Origin: Flemingiibacterium sp045586505
GTDB taxonomy: Bacteria > Bacillota > Clostridia > Oscillospirales > CAG-272
Direction: 5' to 3'
Assembly (NCBI GenBank): GCA_045586505.1
Contig: JAZNAL010000006.1
Span: 39,191 to 103,190, forward strand
Length of the DNA: 64,000 bases
Part shown: piece after piece, positions 42,426-51,414 of the stretch
Layout: each line of letters starts with the position of its first letter
Numbering within the stretch: the stretch's first letter is position 1
Made by a program: the position numbers and the translations under genes
The notes under the pieces: generated by a model
Database searches by the model: none
What the model saw: only the letters and a program-made list of their open reading frames with translations
What the model was told of the DNA's origin: nothing

Positions 42426-43589
42426 ATGGATTTTTTAAGCAGCTTCGCTGACCTGTTCTCTAACTTCGCAAATCTCGATGTAAGACAGGTTATCATGTGG
42501 GTAATCGGCGGCGTTCTCATTTTCCTCGCCATCAAGAAGGAAATGGAACCCACCCTGCTCCTCCCTATGGGCTTCGGCGCCATTCTCGTTAACCTTCCCG
42601 GATCCTCTGCGGCTGTGGAATCGGTCATCAGCGTAGTCGACGGTGTCATCTCTCACTCAGAGGCAGGTCCTCTGCGCACGCTTTATGAGGCGGGCATCGC
42701 AAACGAGCTTTTCCCCCTCATCCTCTTCATCGGTATCGGTGCGATGATCGACTTCGGTCCGATTCTGAGTAATCCTAAGCTAATGATCTTCGGTGCGGCG
42801 GCACAGTTCGGTATATTCTTTACCTTCTGCCTCGCATCCATCTTCTTCGATCTTCCCGACGCGGCTTCCATCGGTATCATCGGTGCGGCTGACGGTCCTA
42901 CAGCCATCGTCGTAGCTCAGCAGCTCAACTCCAAGTTCGTCGGCCCCATCATGGTCGCCGCGTACTCCTACATGGCACTTGTTCCGATCATTCAGCCCCC
43001 TGTTATCAAGGCGCTCACCACCAAGAAGGAGCGCATGATCCGTATGCCCTACAAGCCCGCTAACGTTTCGAAGGCGACCCGAATCCTCTTCCCCATCGTT
43101 ATCACTGTTATCGCAGGTCTCTTTGCTCCCTCCTCCGTATCACTGGTCGGCTTCCTCATGTTCGGTAACCTGATCCGTGAGTGCGGCGTGCTGGATTCTC
43201 TCTCCGAGACCGCACAGAAGGTGCTGGCTAACCTAATCACCATCTTTCTCGGCATCACTATCGCGTCCCAGATGCACTACGAGCAGTTCTTGGCACTTCC
43301 CACCCTGCTCATCCTCGCACTCGGTCTGTTCGCGTTCATCTTTGACACCGCAGGCGGCGTCATTTTCGCGAAGATTCTTAACCTTTTCCTCAAGGAAAAG
43401 ATCAATCCCATGGTCGGTGCGGCAGGTATCTCCGCATTCCCCATGGCAGGTCGTATCGTTCACAAGCTTGGAATCAAGGAAGACCCCCAGAACTTCCTGC
43501 TTATGCAGTCTATGGGCGTTAACGTATCCGGTCAGATCGCGTCCGTTATCGCAGGCGGTCTCATCCTTAACTTTGCTCAGTATTTCTGA
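42426..43589 (+). CDS. Sodium ion-translocating decarboxylase beta subunit (OadB/GcdB family)
   Basis: About 387 residues, very hydrophobic. Family marks are GVLIFLAIKKEMEPTLLLPMGFGAILVNLP, LILFIGIGAMIDFGPILSNP, and GAADGPTAIVVAQQL, whose Asp is part of the Na+ site, plus AAYSYMALVPIIQPPVIKAL. The beta subunit couples decarboxylation of biotin-bound CO2 to Na+ export. Start at ATG 42426; the ribosome site AAGAAAGG is unusually far (about 13 bases). A gamma-like gene follows after 16 bases, but no carboxyltransferase or biotin carrier lies in the window. Confidence 0.93.
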   Translation: MDFLSSFADLFSNFANLDVRQVIMWVIGGVLIFLAIKKEMEPTLLLPMGFGAILVNLPGSSAAVESVISVVDGVISHSEAGPLRTLYEAGIANELFPLILFIGIGAMIDFGPILSNPKLMIFGAAAQFGIFFTFCLASIFFDLPDAASIGIIGAADGPTAIVVAQQLNSKFVGPIMVAAYSYMALVPIIQPPVIKALTTKKERMIRMPYKPANVSKATRILFPIVITVIAGLFAPSSVSLVGFLMFGNLIRECGVLDSLSETAQKVLANLITIFLGITIASQMHYEQFLALPTLLILALGLFAFIFDTAGGVIFAKILNLFLKEKINPMVGAAGISAFPMAGRIVHKLGIKEDPQNFLLMQSMGVNVSGQIASVIAGGLILNFAQYF

Positions 43590-43605
43590 TAGGAGGTAAG
43601 AAAAA

Positions 43606-43974
43606 ATGGCTAACGAAAACACAACCAATACTGCAGTAGATACTACCTCCGCGGTAAGCGAAGCATCATCTCACACTCACCTCGATTTTTCCGCCATCGA
43701 TTTCAACGATCCCGAGTCCGTGGCATCCGTTGATCTTAGTGGAATCAACTGCCAGGCGTGTCTTGAATACTACGCGGCACACGCAGGCGAGGGCGAGTCG
43801 TCCACCGAAGGAAATCTTCTCTCCGGCATCGAATTCAACCCCGGCAACTTCGTAGCAAATCTCGGCTACATGGGAACCGGTATGCTTGGCATCTTCATCG
43901 TGATCGCGCTCATCATGGGCGTGACCACCGCGCTTAACAAGGCGTTCTCCGGCAAGAATTCCGACGAGCAGTAA
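43606..43974 (+). CDS. OadG-like small membrane subunit of Na+-pump decarboxylase
   Basis: A 122-residue protein. Residues 1-80 form a polar, Ser/Thr/Asp-rich region with a CQAC motif (residues 50-53), followed by one membrane helix GYMGTGMLGIFIVIALIMGVTTALNKAF (about 85-112) and a short charged tail. The GMLGIF.VIALIMG helix is like OadG gamma subunits, which tether the complex, but the long polar part precedes the helix rather than following it. It is co-transcribed with the beta subunit (AGGAGG ribosome site) and followed by a terminator. Confidence 0.75.
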   Translation: MANENTTNTAVDTTSAVSEASSHTHLDFSAIDFNDPESVASVDLSGINCQACLEYYAAHAGEGESSTEGNLLSGIEFNPGNFVANLGYMGTGMLGIFIVIALIMGVTTALNKAFSGKNSDEQ

Positions 43975-43980
43975 TATTTA

Positions 43981-44010
43981 ATCCCTCACCTTTCGGTGAG
44001 GGATTTTTTG
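43981..44010 (+). terminator. Terminator of the decarboxylase pair
   Basis: ATCCCTCACC-TTTC-GGTGAGGGAT then TTTTTTG, right after the stop. Confidence 0.9.
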
Positions 44011-44040
44011 TTTAGCTTAAACGATAGTATATGGCAATGG

Positions 44041-44077
44041 ACAAAAAAGCAGGTACCGCATCATTCACGGTACCTGC
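44041..44077 (-). terminator. Terminator of the transketolase operon
   Basis: GCAGGTACCG/CGGTACCTGC 10-bp stem with a T-run on the minus strand, 16 bases after the tktB stop. Confidence 0.88.
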
Positions 44078-44092
44078 AATATTTTTATCCGA

Positions 44093-45031
44093 TTATTTCA
44101 GCTTGATAGCTTCCTTAGCCTTTGCCGCAATGTTTGCAGCTGTGAGACCGTAGAACTCAAGCAGCGGAGGAACCTTGCCGGACTTACCGAACTGATCCTC
44201 AACGCCCACGCGCATTACCGGTACGGGCTTCGCGCCGGATACGCACTCGCAGACTGCCGAACCAAGACCGCCGATGATGTTGTGCTCCTCAGCAGTAACG
44301 ATAGCACCGGTGTCAGCAGCACACTTAAGTATAAGCTCAGAATCAAGAGGCTTAATGGTATGTATGTTAACAACTCTTGCGGAAATGCCCTCAGCCGCCA
44401 GAAGCTCACGAGCCGCCAGAGCCTGCTCCACCATAAGACCGGTAGCAACAAGGGTTACATCCTTACCGTCTGCCATTACGACGCCACGGCCAAGCTCAAA
44501 CTTGTAGTCATCGCCGAACAGAGTAGGAACTGCATAGCGTCCGAAGCGCATATAGCAGGGACCCTCATACTTGATAGCCGCTTCAACCATAAGACGTGCT
44601 TCCACAGCGTCTGCAGGCTGCATTACGACCATGCCGGGGATGGTACGCATAGTACCGAAGTCCTCAAGGCATTGATGGGTAGCGCCGTCCTCACCGACGG
44701 AGATACCGCCGTGGGTCGCGCCGATCTTAACATTGAGATGAGGATAACCGATTGCGTTTCTTACCTGCTCGAATGCTCTGCCTGCGGCGAACATTGCGAA
44801 GGTGGAGGCAAAGGGGATGAATCCGGTGGTGGAAAGACCAGCCGCAACTACCATCATATTGCCCTCAGCGATACCGCAGTCAAAGAATCTGTCGGGGAAC
44901 GCCTTCTTGAACATACCTGTCTTGGTCGCCGCCGCAAGGTCAGCGTCTAAAACGACCAGATTTTCGTACTTTGCGCCAAACTCGGCAAGAGCCGCGCCGT
45001 ACGCTTCACGAGTAGCTATTTTATCTGCCAT
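44093..45031 (-). CDS. tktB: Transketolase, C-terminal subunit
   Basis: A 312-residue half transketolase: pyrimidine-binding domain (LVVLDADLAAATKTGMFKKAFPDRFFDCGIAEGNMM, with the activating Glu in IAEGNM) and the C-terminal transketolase domain (IVTAEEHNIIGGLGSAVCE). Split two-subunit transketolases are common in Clostridia. With TktA it moves two-carbon units in the non-oxidative pentose phosphate pathway using thiamine diphosphate. It lies 17 bases downstream of tktA. Confidence 0.93.
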   Translation of the reverse strand: MADKIATREAYGAALAEFGAKYENLVVLDADLAAATKTGMFKKAFPDRFFDCGIAEGNMMVVAAGLSTTGFIPFASTFAMFAAGRAFEQVRNAIGYPHLNVKIGATHGGISVGEDGATHQCLEDFGTMRTIPGMVVMQPADAVEARLMVEAAIKYEGPCYMRFGRYAVPTLFGDDYKFELGRGVVMADGKDVTLVATGLMVEQALAARELLAAEGISARVVNIHTIKPLDSELILKCAADTGAIVTAEEHNIIGGLGSAVCECVSGAKPVPVMRVGVEDQFGKSGKVPPLLEFYGLTAANIAAKAKEAIKLK

Positions 45032-45048
45032 TTTCTACTACCTCCCTA

Positions 45049-45888
45049 TTACTTCAGCGAAGCGATGACAGCATCAAGCTCAGCCATGCCCTGCTCGTAC
45101 TGATCCTGCTTCGGAGCCGCACCGTGCCACGATACGTTGTTTTCCATGTAGGAAACACCCTTGCCCTTAACGGACTTGGCAATGATCGCGGTGGGTTTAC
45201 CCTTACATTCTTTAGCCGCCTTAACAGCCGCCTCGATAGCGTCGAGATCATGCGCGTCGATGGAGACTACGTTCCATCCGAATGCCTCGAACTTCTTGTC
45301 AAAGGGAGTGGGATCCATAACGTCCGCAATAGCACCGTCGATCTGCAATCCGTTCCAATCGACAAAGATAGCAAGATTGTCCAGCTTATAGTGTGCGGCG
45401 AACATAGCCGCCTCCCAGACCTGTCCCTCCTCGCTCTCGCCGTCGCCGACGATAGCCCATACGCGGTTGTTCACGCCATTCAGCTTTGCGCCGAGAGCCA
45501 TACCGCACGCCGCGGAGATACCGAGACCGAGAGAACCGGTGGTCATATCGACACCGGGAATGTGCTTCATATCGGGGTGACCCTGGAGTACACTGTCATG
45601 CTGACGGAAGGTCTTAAGATCCTCAACCGGGAAATAGCCGCGGTTTGCAAGCGCGGAGTAGATACCGGGGGATGCGTGACCCTTAGAGAGCACGAAGCGG
45701 TCGCGGTCAGCCTTCTTCGGATCCTTAGGATCGATGTTCATTTCTTCAAAATAAAGGTAAGCGAGGATTTCCGCGATAGAAAGCGAGCCGCCCGGATGTC
45801 CGCTTGCCGCAGAATAAACTGCAGTCAGCGCACCGCGGCGAATCTCATATGCAATACGCGAAAGCTCGGTTTTGCGGGATTCAACCAT
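45049..45888 (-). CDS. tktA: Transketolase, N-terminal subunit
   Basis: A 279-residue thiamine-diphosphate-binding half. It shows SAASGHPGGSLSIAEILAYLYF, FVLSKGHASPGIYSALA and the TPP motif IVGDGESEEGQVWEAAMFAAHYKLDNLAIFVDWN (GDG..N). It pairs with the C-terminal subunit encoded just downstream. GGAGGAAC precedes the ATG, and a perfect promoter lies upstream. Confidence 0.94.
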   Translation of the reverse strand: MVESRKTELSRIAYEIRRGALTAVYSAASGHPGGSLSIAEILAYLYFEEMNIDPKDPKKADRDRFVLSKGHASPGIYSALANRGYFPVEDLKTFRQHDSVLQGHPDMKHIPGVDMTTGSLGLGISAACGMALGAKLNGVNNRVWAIVGDGESEEGQVWEAAMFAAHYKLDNLAIFVDWNGLQIDGAIADVMDPTPFDKKFEAFGWNVVSIDAHDLDAIEAAVKAAKECKGKPTAIIAKSVKGKGVSYMENNVSWHGAAPKQDQYEQGMAELDAVIASLK

Positions 45889-45951
45889 TTTTTGTTCCTC
45901 CTTGGAGATTTTTTACTAAGCAATTGTTAGCATTTTTACATAGCTATAAGT

Positions 45952-45980
45952 ATTATACACCGAAAGCAGCCTTTTGTCAA
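45952..45980 (-). promoter_or_regulatory. Consensus promoter of tktAB
   Basis: Perfect TTGACA and TATAAT with a 17-base spacer on the minus strand, about 65 bases before the tktA start. Confidence 0.85.
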
Positions 45981-46068
45981 GTGAAAATTTGCCTTTTAAG
46001 TAACAGGTGAGCAAAAATAAAAGCGCTTATACAACACAGATTAAGCATGATGTACGCACCAAAACACT

Positions 46069-46095
46069 GTAGGGGCAGATACGCTCTGCCCCTAC
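46069..46095. repeat. Palindromic repeat (GTAGGGGC family)
   Basis: GTAGGGGCAGA/TCTGCCCCTAC arms with a five-base loop, between the tkt promoter and the metallophosphoesterase stop. Same core as 24718-24744. Confidence 0.65.
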
Positions 46096-46125
46096 CGGTG
46101 AATTCTTAAATTTTATAAATAATAC

Positions 46126-47094
46126 TTATGCGTGTGTGTTGTAACCATCCCCTGTCGGCTCAAATCGCACCACACAAAGCTCGGGTCTGTTAAATATGCG
46201 TATCATACGCTTTTTGGAAAGGCCACGCGATACAATATGCGTGTGCCCGTCATAGCGGTAGCATCCGCCGGCGTGACGCGGGAAAAAGCCTTGGTGGGGG
46301 GCGTAGACGCCGTTTATAAACGGCGGGAGCCGCCACTGTCCGCCGTGGGCGTGACCTGAAAAAGATACGTCAAAGCCAAGCTGTCGGTATAGCTCGAATT
46401 CCTCCGGGCGGTGCGACAAAAGCAACGTCAGCCGAGGGTCGGTTGCGATATTGGCGTATTCCCTTGAAAGCCTGCTTCGCCAATTCACACGGATATCATC
46501 GGAGGTTTCCGCATCCTCGCGCAGTCGCTCCGCAACAGTTTTGCGCCTGTGTATCGGCTCGAGGCGGTCAAAATATGGATCGTCCGCACCGCAGATGAGC
46601 AAATGCTCACCCTTAACCGTCAAATCCTTGTACATATCGGAATCATCGGGATTGTGTCTGTGCAAAACCCGTACACCCAGCGCTTCAAGCTCCGCGCATA
46701 AAAGATCAGTATTTGGAATATTGCACTCGTGGTTGCCAAGCACCATAAAGGTGGGTGCGGTTTCACTTGCCGCCAACAATAGCGGACGCGCCGCGTTGGT
46801 GGTGGTGATGATCACCTCTCCCTCTAATTGGTCGGTGTTGTCGTCTTCGATAATGTCGCCCGTGATGAATATTACATCGGGCTTTGCCTTACGTATCGCC
46901 GCGATCAGCTCGGACTGTCCGTCACCGAAACGGCTCTCGTGAAGGTCGCTTATATGCACCGCAGTCAAGGGGCGGGTAATCTTCCCCGTTTCTACTTTAT
47001 ACTCCCGCACGATCAGCTTATTGGAAACAGCCGCACAAAAAGCCGAAACGGCGGTGACAACAATTGCACCGCCGATAATAAATTCGGTCATCAT
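46126..47094 (-). CDS. Membrane-anchored metallophosphoesterase (YkuE/YaeI-like)
   Basis: A 322-residue protein with an N-terminal membrane helix (about 4-23) and a calcineurin-like phosphoesterase domain. Metal motifs: HISDLHESRFG, IFITGDIIEDDN, MVLGNHECN, LLSHRPEE and FSGHAHGGQWRLP. The group includes YkuE of Bacillus and lipid-linked phosphodiesterases of the cell envelope. It starts one base after the anti-sigma stop, so it belongs to the sigma/anti-sigma operon and may be part of an envelope response. Confidence 0.9.
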   Translation of the reverse strand: MMTEFIIGGAIVVTAVSAFCAAVSNKLIVREYKVETGKITRPLTAVHISDLHESRFGDGQSELIAAIRKAKPDVIFITGDIIEDDNTDQLEGEVIITTTNAARPLLLAASETAPTFMVLGNHECNIPNTDLLCAELEALGVRVLHRHNPDDSDMYKDLTVKGEHLLICGADDPYFDRLEPIHRRKTVAERLREDAETSDDIRVNWRSRLSREYANIATDPRLTLLLSHRPEEFELYRQLGFDVSFSGHAHGGQWRLPPFINGVYAPHQGFFPRHAGGCYRYDGHTHIVSRGLSKKRMIRIFNRPELCVVRFEPTGDGYNTHA

Positions 47095-47095
47095 T

Positions 47096-48103
47096 TTAGT
47101 TTTCCGCTCCAGTCAGCATAAATATGTCAAGTCCCGTGAAATCACCCTCGGGAACCGCAGCGCGGTACTGCGCCTCATCGGATTCAAGTGCCTGCAGTAG
47201 GTCACCGAACAGCGTTATAGAGCCATCCTCAACCGTCACGTGAATAAACTCGGACGTTCCGAGGTACACGGTCTCGGTTGTGTGATCCCCTTCGGGAAGC
47301 TTTAAATCATCAGCTAAGCACACGAGTATCGCCGTCTCGCGGTTACGCATCTTTTCAAACATAGCGTCAACGGGAGAATATGTCGCAGTATACATCTCCG
47401 ATATGCTATCAGACGCTTCTATATCAACCGTATTCGTTGCTGAAATTTTCGACGCGTAGACCTCAGCGGTATCAAACAACAGTCCGTAGCCGGGAGATGC
47501 CGCCTTAAGCGCGGTGGTAGTGGCGTAAACATATTCTTCTGCAGCTTCCGGTGCGGCTACATTTTCGGCAGGTGCCGCAGTGACCACATTGTTCACCATA
47601 TCCGCATCGCTCAATTCTTTCACCGCATCGGCGGTAAAGCCCGATGCATTGCCTACATCAGCGGCCTCATCAGCCACCTCCGGTGCGTCATATTTGTCCG
47701 CAGTCATAAGGACCTGTACCCCGGCATCCGGCTTGGCATCGTTCATTACGCCGCCAAAGATGAAGCCTCTGCCCACCACAAGAATCATCACCGCCGCCGC
47801 GGCAGCAGTAAGCGCTCCCATGGGAAGTATGCGTCCCCTCAGGCGCTCAGCAGCTGTTTCCTGAGGTATATTATCGATTTTATCCATGACGCCGAGCTTT
47901 AGTTCAGAGGGGGGATTCTCACCGCAGGAGGCGATGAGCCGAAGCATCTCACTACGCTCCGAAAGCTCGCATTTGCAAGCTTCGCACTCCGCGATATGGT
48001 TCTCCAGACGCAATCGGTCGCCTGCCCTCAGCTCACCGTCGATATAATCGAACATCAGCTCTCTCGCTTTTTCACAGGTGAGCGGTTTCAGATTAGTTTT
48101 CAT
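47096..48103 (-). CDS. Zinc-finger anti-sigma factor
   Basis: About 335 residues. The N-terminal cytoplasmic zf-HC2 domain (CEKARELMFDYIDGEL.., HIAECEACKCELS with the H-x3-C-x2-C zinc site) binds the partner sigma factor. One membrane helix follows (about residues 96-117, GALTAAAAAVMILVVGRGFIFG), then an Ala/Asp-rich extracellular part of about 215 residues. The ATG at 48103 has AAAGGA ten bases upstream; longer readings run back through the promoter and are rejected. Directly downstream of its ECF sigma gene. Confidence 0.9.
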   Translation of the reverse strand: MKTNLKPLTCEKARELMFDYIDGELRAGDRLRLENHIAECEACKCELSERSEMLRLIASCGENPPSELKLGVMDKIDNIPQETAAERLRGRILPMGALTAAAAAVMILVVGRGFIFGGVMNDAKPDAGVQVLMTADKYDAPEVADEAADVGNASGFTADAVKELSDADMVNNVVTAAPAENVAAPEAAEEYVYATTTALKAASPGYGLLFDTAEVYASKISATNTVDIEASDSISEMYTATYSPVDAMFEKMRNRETAILVCLADDLKLPEGDHTTETVYLGTSEFIHVTVEDGSITLFGDLLQALESDEAQYRAAVPEGDFTGLDIFMLTGAEN

Positions 48104-48127
48104 TGAAATCGTATCCTTTCGCACTTT

Positions 48128-48146
48128 TGCCGAGCAGATCTCGGCA
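48128..48146 (-). promoter_or_regulatory. Leader hairpin of the anti-sigma mRNA
   Basis: TGCCGAG/CTCGGCA 7-bp stem with a five-base loop between the ECF-type promoter and the anti-sigma ribosome site. No T-run, so a folding or stability element rather than a terminator. Confidence 0.4.
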
Positions 48147-48171
48147 TAGACTGTGCTGTTTATACTAATTA

Positions 48172-48196
48172 GACGCGGTCCAACAGAAAATGTTCC
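48172..48196 (-). promoter_or_regulatory. ECF-sigma-type promoter before the anti-sigma gene
   Basis: GGAAC, 16 bases, CGTCTAAT on the minus strand. This matches the general ECF consensus (GGAAC-N16/17-CGTC) and also the sigma-E form GTCTAA. It sits about 70 bases before the anti-sigma start and after the sigma stop. Confidence 0.6.
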
Positions 48197-48270
48197 GCAT
48201 TTTTTAAAATTTTTTAAGATCAAAAAAAACAAATATATTTTTATGTAATTGTTGATATTTCTGCAACATT

Positions 48271-48888
48271 TTATTCATGAGCGATCCATTGTCCGTCCCT
48301 CGATCTCTCGATTATCAGCTTTAGATTACTTCTTGCGCGGTTGAGTCGGGACTTTACAGTACCGATCTCAAGCTGTAACATTTCGGAGATCTCATCGTAT
48401 GTATACCCCTCGATGTCACGAAGAAGGATGATCTCCCGCTGTTCGGGCGACAGTCTGGCGATGCCGTCCCGCACCATGCGCACGGCTTCATTCTGCTCAT
48501 ACAATCGCTCCGGTGAGGCGGTTATGGAATCGTCGGATGGCTCAAAGGTTAATTCATCGCCGTCCTTGTCGGTGAATACAGGCATCTGCAAGACATCGTT
48601 TGCCTGCGACTTGCGAAGAAAATCCAGGCAGGTGTTGATGCTTACCTTATACACCCACGTGGAAAATCTGCAATCGCCCCGATACCGTCCGATAGAGCGC
48701 CAGAGCTTGATGAACACCTCCTGGGAAATATCCATCGCGTCATCAATGCTTCCCACCTTCGATTTGACGGTGTTGTAGACAAGCCGTTCGTACATTGAGA
48801 CGATGCGTGAAAACGCATCCTTGTCCCCCTTGGAGGCGGCTTTGATCAGCGCGTCCTCATCTGGTGTATTAAATTGTGTGAACGCCAT
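48271..48888 (-). CDS. ECF RNA polymerase sigma factor (sigma-70 family)
   Basis: About 205 residues. Region 2: DAFSRIVSMYERLVYNTVKSKVGSIDDAMDISQEVFIKLWRSI, with RFSTWVYKVSINTCLDFLRK. Region 4: ARLSPEQREIILLRDIEGYTYDEISEMLQLEIGTVKSRLNRARSNLK, a classic helix-turn-helix. No region 3, as in ECF factors. Start at ATG 48888 with AAGGTGG four bases upstream. Paired with the zinc anti-sigma gene just downstream. It follows dusB by 100 bases on the same strand. Confidence 0.94.
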   Translation of the reverse strand: MAFTQFNTPDEDALIKAASKGDKDAFSRIVSMYERLVYNTVKSKVGSIDDAMDISQEVFIKLWRSIGRYRGDCRFSTWVYKVSINTCLDFLRKSQANDVLQMPVFTDKDGDELTFEPSDDSITASPERLYEQNEAVRMVRDGIARLSPEQREIILLRDIEGYTYDEISEMLQLEIGTVKSRLNRARSNLKLIIERSRDGQWIAHE

Positions 48889-48987
48889 CAAACCACCTTC
48901 TTTCGGGCAGATATATTTGCAACAATTTTGATTTTCTGTTCTGCGGCTCCGGACGCAAAAGAGAGGAAGCAATATCTTTTGATATGC

Positions 48988-49965
48988 CTATTTTATCGTT
49001 GAGCGCAGTATCTCCCGCATTTCTTCGCGGGTATTGGCAGAATTTAGTGCGCCTCGCGCACCTGACGCACCGCGGATTCCTTTCAGATACCACGAAAGCT
49101 GTCCGCGTGATTGGAGTACGCCCAATTTTTCGCCTTTTTCAGCAACCGCCGTGTCAAGCTGACGGAGGGCGGTCTCGATGCGCTCGCGGTCGGTGGGGGG
49201 AGTATACGCCTCGCCGTATATGGCGGCGCGGATCTCGGCGAACAACCAGGGATTACCCATAGCGCCACGCCCTAACATCACCGCGTCACATCCGGTACGC
49301 TCGAACATTCGAAGCGCGTCTGCAGCGGTGAAGATCTCGCCGTTGCCGATCATCGGCACGGAGATCGCCGCTTTGATTTTTGCCATTTCTATAAAGTTTA
49401 TGGGCGCGGAAAACCGCCCCTCGCGGGTACGTCCGTGAACGGTTATCGCATCAGCTCCCGCCGCCTCCATGCGCTTTGCAAACTCTACGCCACAGATATG
49501 CGCCTCGTCCCAGCCGATACGCATCTTGACGGTGACGGGTATATTGCTCACCGCAGATACCGCACGCTTGACCTCACGCACGATTTCCTCGGCGACCTCG
49601 GGCGACTTAAGCAGCGCCGAGCCCTCGCCGTTGTTTGCCACCTTGGGCGCAGGACAGCCCATATTTATATCTATGGAACGGGGCAGATTCTTCGAGCGGC
49701 AATGCTTATAGTCACCCACCGCAAGCTTTGCGGCGGCTTCCGCCATAATAAGCGGCTCCGAGCCGAAGATCTGCACCGCGGTGGGTTCACCGTCAAAGAT
49801 TTCACCAAGAACCGCAGTCTTTCTGTCTTCAAAATGTATAGCCTTAGCGGACAGCATTTCCGTGTACATAAGCTCCGCGCCAAAACCTTGGCAGATATCC
49901 CGAAATGCGTGATCCGTAACCCCCGCCATTGGGGCAAGGCAGACTTTATATGTCAATTTTTGCAT
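48988..49965 (-). CDS. dusB: tRNA-dihydrouridine synthase (DusB family)
   Basis: A 325-residue FMN-dependent TIM-barrel reductase: VCLAPMAGVTDHAFRDIC at the FMN site, QIFGSEPLIMAEAA, IDINMGCPAPKVANNGEGSALLKSPE with the catalytic Cys, VKMRIGWD, ITVHGRTREGRFSAP and VMLGRGAMGNPWLF. It reduces uridine to dihydrouridine in tRNA D-loops. Length and motifs are standard. Confidence 0.95.
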   Translation of the reverse strand: MQKLTYKVCLAPMAGVTDHAFRDICQGFGAELMYTEMLSAKAIHFEDRKTAVLGEIFDGEPTAVQIFGSEPLIMAEAAAKLAVGDYKHCRSKNLPRSIDINMGCPAPKVANNGEGSALLKSPEVAEEIVREVKRAVSAVSNIPVTVKMRIGWDEAHICGVEFAKRMEAAGADAITVHGRTREGRFSAPINFIEMAKIKAAISVPMIGNGEIFTAADALRMFERTGCDAVMLGRGAMGNPWLFAEIRAAIYGEAYTPPTDRERIETALRQLDTAVAEKGEKLGVLQSRGQLSWYLKGIRGASGARGALNSANTREEMREILRSTIK

Positions 49966-50145
49966 AATGGCTCCATAAAAGATTATTATTTTTATTTTAT
50001 CGCATTATTGTTAACGTGAAGTGAACGATTTTACCTTTGTATGTATACATTAGCGGTATATTTATTAATAATTCTGCATATTTTTTGATATAAACGGCAT
50101 AACCACGCCCCACATAATAATTTATTGTGAAAGGATGGATCCCAT

Positions 50146-51396
50146 ATGTACATATACACCGTAGTCCCCGGCGATACCCTGGCGGGTATCTCCACACGCA
50201 CGGACGTTCCGCAAAGCCTGATAGCCGCTGCAAACGGTCTGCGTGAGCCATTTGCTCTGACACCGGGTCAGGCACTTTTGATACTTGATCGCGCCATGAC
50301 CTACACCGTCCGCCAAGGGGATACCGTAAGCTCCGTCTCCGCCGCTAATGGTATCACCCAGCGCCGCCTGTGGCAGATGAATCCCTCCCTTGCGGGTGGG
50401 GATACGCTCTATCCGGGACAGACCCTCATTGTCTCCCTGCCGCAACCGGACGGTCCGCCGCTTTTGCGCACCGGTTACGCCTATCCATTCATCTCCGAGG
50501 CGGTGCTTCGCACCACGCTTCCCTACCTTGATTTTTTAGCTGTTTTCAGCTACGGCTTCCGACCCGACGGAAGTCTTGTCCCCGCAGATGATGCGCGTTT
50601 ACTTTCCCGCGCCGCCGAATACGGTGTCCGTCCTATGCTGGTGCTGACCTCAATCGGCGATGACGGCAGATTTTCCTCAGCCGCAGTATCCGCCATGTTG
50701 ACCTCCGAGAGCGTACAGTCAACGCTGATTGCTAACATCGCCCGTACTGCCTCGGAAAAAGGCTACGCCGCCGTTAACTCCGACCTTGAATACATTCCCG
50801 CCGAAAACCGCGCCGACTATACCGCCTTCATCGAATCTCTCGCAGATGTACTCCACGCCAATGGCATCGAGCTTACCGTTTCCCTTGCGCCCAAGACCTC
50901 GGACGCCCAGGCGGGTCTTCTCTACGAAGCCATGGACTACGCCGCACTTGGTGCCGCGGCGGATCGGGTTCTTTTGATGACCTACGAGTGGGGCTACACC
51001 TACAGCGAGCCTCGCGCAGTTGCTCCCATAAACAATGTCCGCGCAGTGGTGGATTATGCGTTATCCCGCATCCCCGCCGAAAAGATCGACCTCGGCATCC
51101 CCAACTACGGCTACGACTGGCGGCTTCCCTGGGTGGAGGGTACGCCAGCGCAGTCTATCGGCAATATCGCCGCCCAGGAGCTTGCCATTGAGCGCGGTGT
51201 TCCTATCATGTTCGACGATACGGCAAAATCACCCTACTTCCGCTACACAGCCGAGGACGGCTCCACCCATGAGGTCCACTTCGAGGATGCCCGCTCTATA
51301 GACGCAAAGCTGACACTTGCCCGTGAGCGTGCCCTCGGCGGCATCGGAGTGTGGCAAATTATGCGGTGGTTTCCGCAGTTATGGATGCAGGTGTAA
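50146..51396 (+). CDS. LysM-GH18 hydrolase, spore cortex/coat type (YaaH/SleL-like)
   Basis: A 416-residue protein with two LysM modules (about 2-46, YTVVPGDTLAGIS; and 51-97, YTVRQGDTVSSVS) and a GH18 TIM barrel from about residue 105. The GH18 acid motif reads AAVNSDLEYIP (D-x-E, usual FDGxDxDxE), with LTVSLAPKT and LMTYEWGYTYSEP downstream. No signal peptide, as in SleL/YaaH proteins, which are deposited on spores from the mother cell and cut cortex fragments as N-acetylglucosaminidases. GTGAAAGGATGG lies upstream. Confidence 0.92.
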   Translation: MYIYTVVPGDTLAGISTRTDVPQSLIAAANGLREPFALTPGQALLILDRAMTYTVRQGDTVSSVSAANGITQRRLWQMNPSLAGGDTLYPGQTLIVSLPQPDGPPLLRTGYAYPFISEAVLRTTLPYLDFLAVFSYGFRPDGSLVPADDARLLSRAAEYGVRPMLVLTSIGDDGRFSSAAVSAMLTSESVQSTLIANIARTASEKGYAAVNSDLEYIPAENRADYTAFIESLADVLHANGIELTVSLAPKTSDAQAGLLYEAMDYAALGAAADRVLLMTYEWGYTYSEPRAVAPINNVRAVVDYALSRIPAEKIDLGIPNYGYDWRLPWVEGTPAQSIGNIAAQELAIERGVPIMFDDTAKSPYFRYTAEDGSTHEVHFEDARSIDAKLTLARERALGGIGVWQIMRWFPQLWMQV

Positions 51397-51414
51397 AACA
51401 CACATAAACACGTA

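Noticed and set aside
45124..45930. 268-residue plus-strand ORF antisense to tktA
   Set aside because: Overlaps a complete transketolase subunit and its promoter; no signal of coding function.
46121..48270. Longer start for the anti-sigma gene at 48232
   Set aside because: It would read through the ECF promoter and leader hairpin and lacks a ribosome site; the zinc-finger domain starts properly from 48103.
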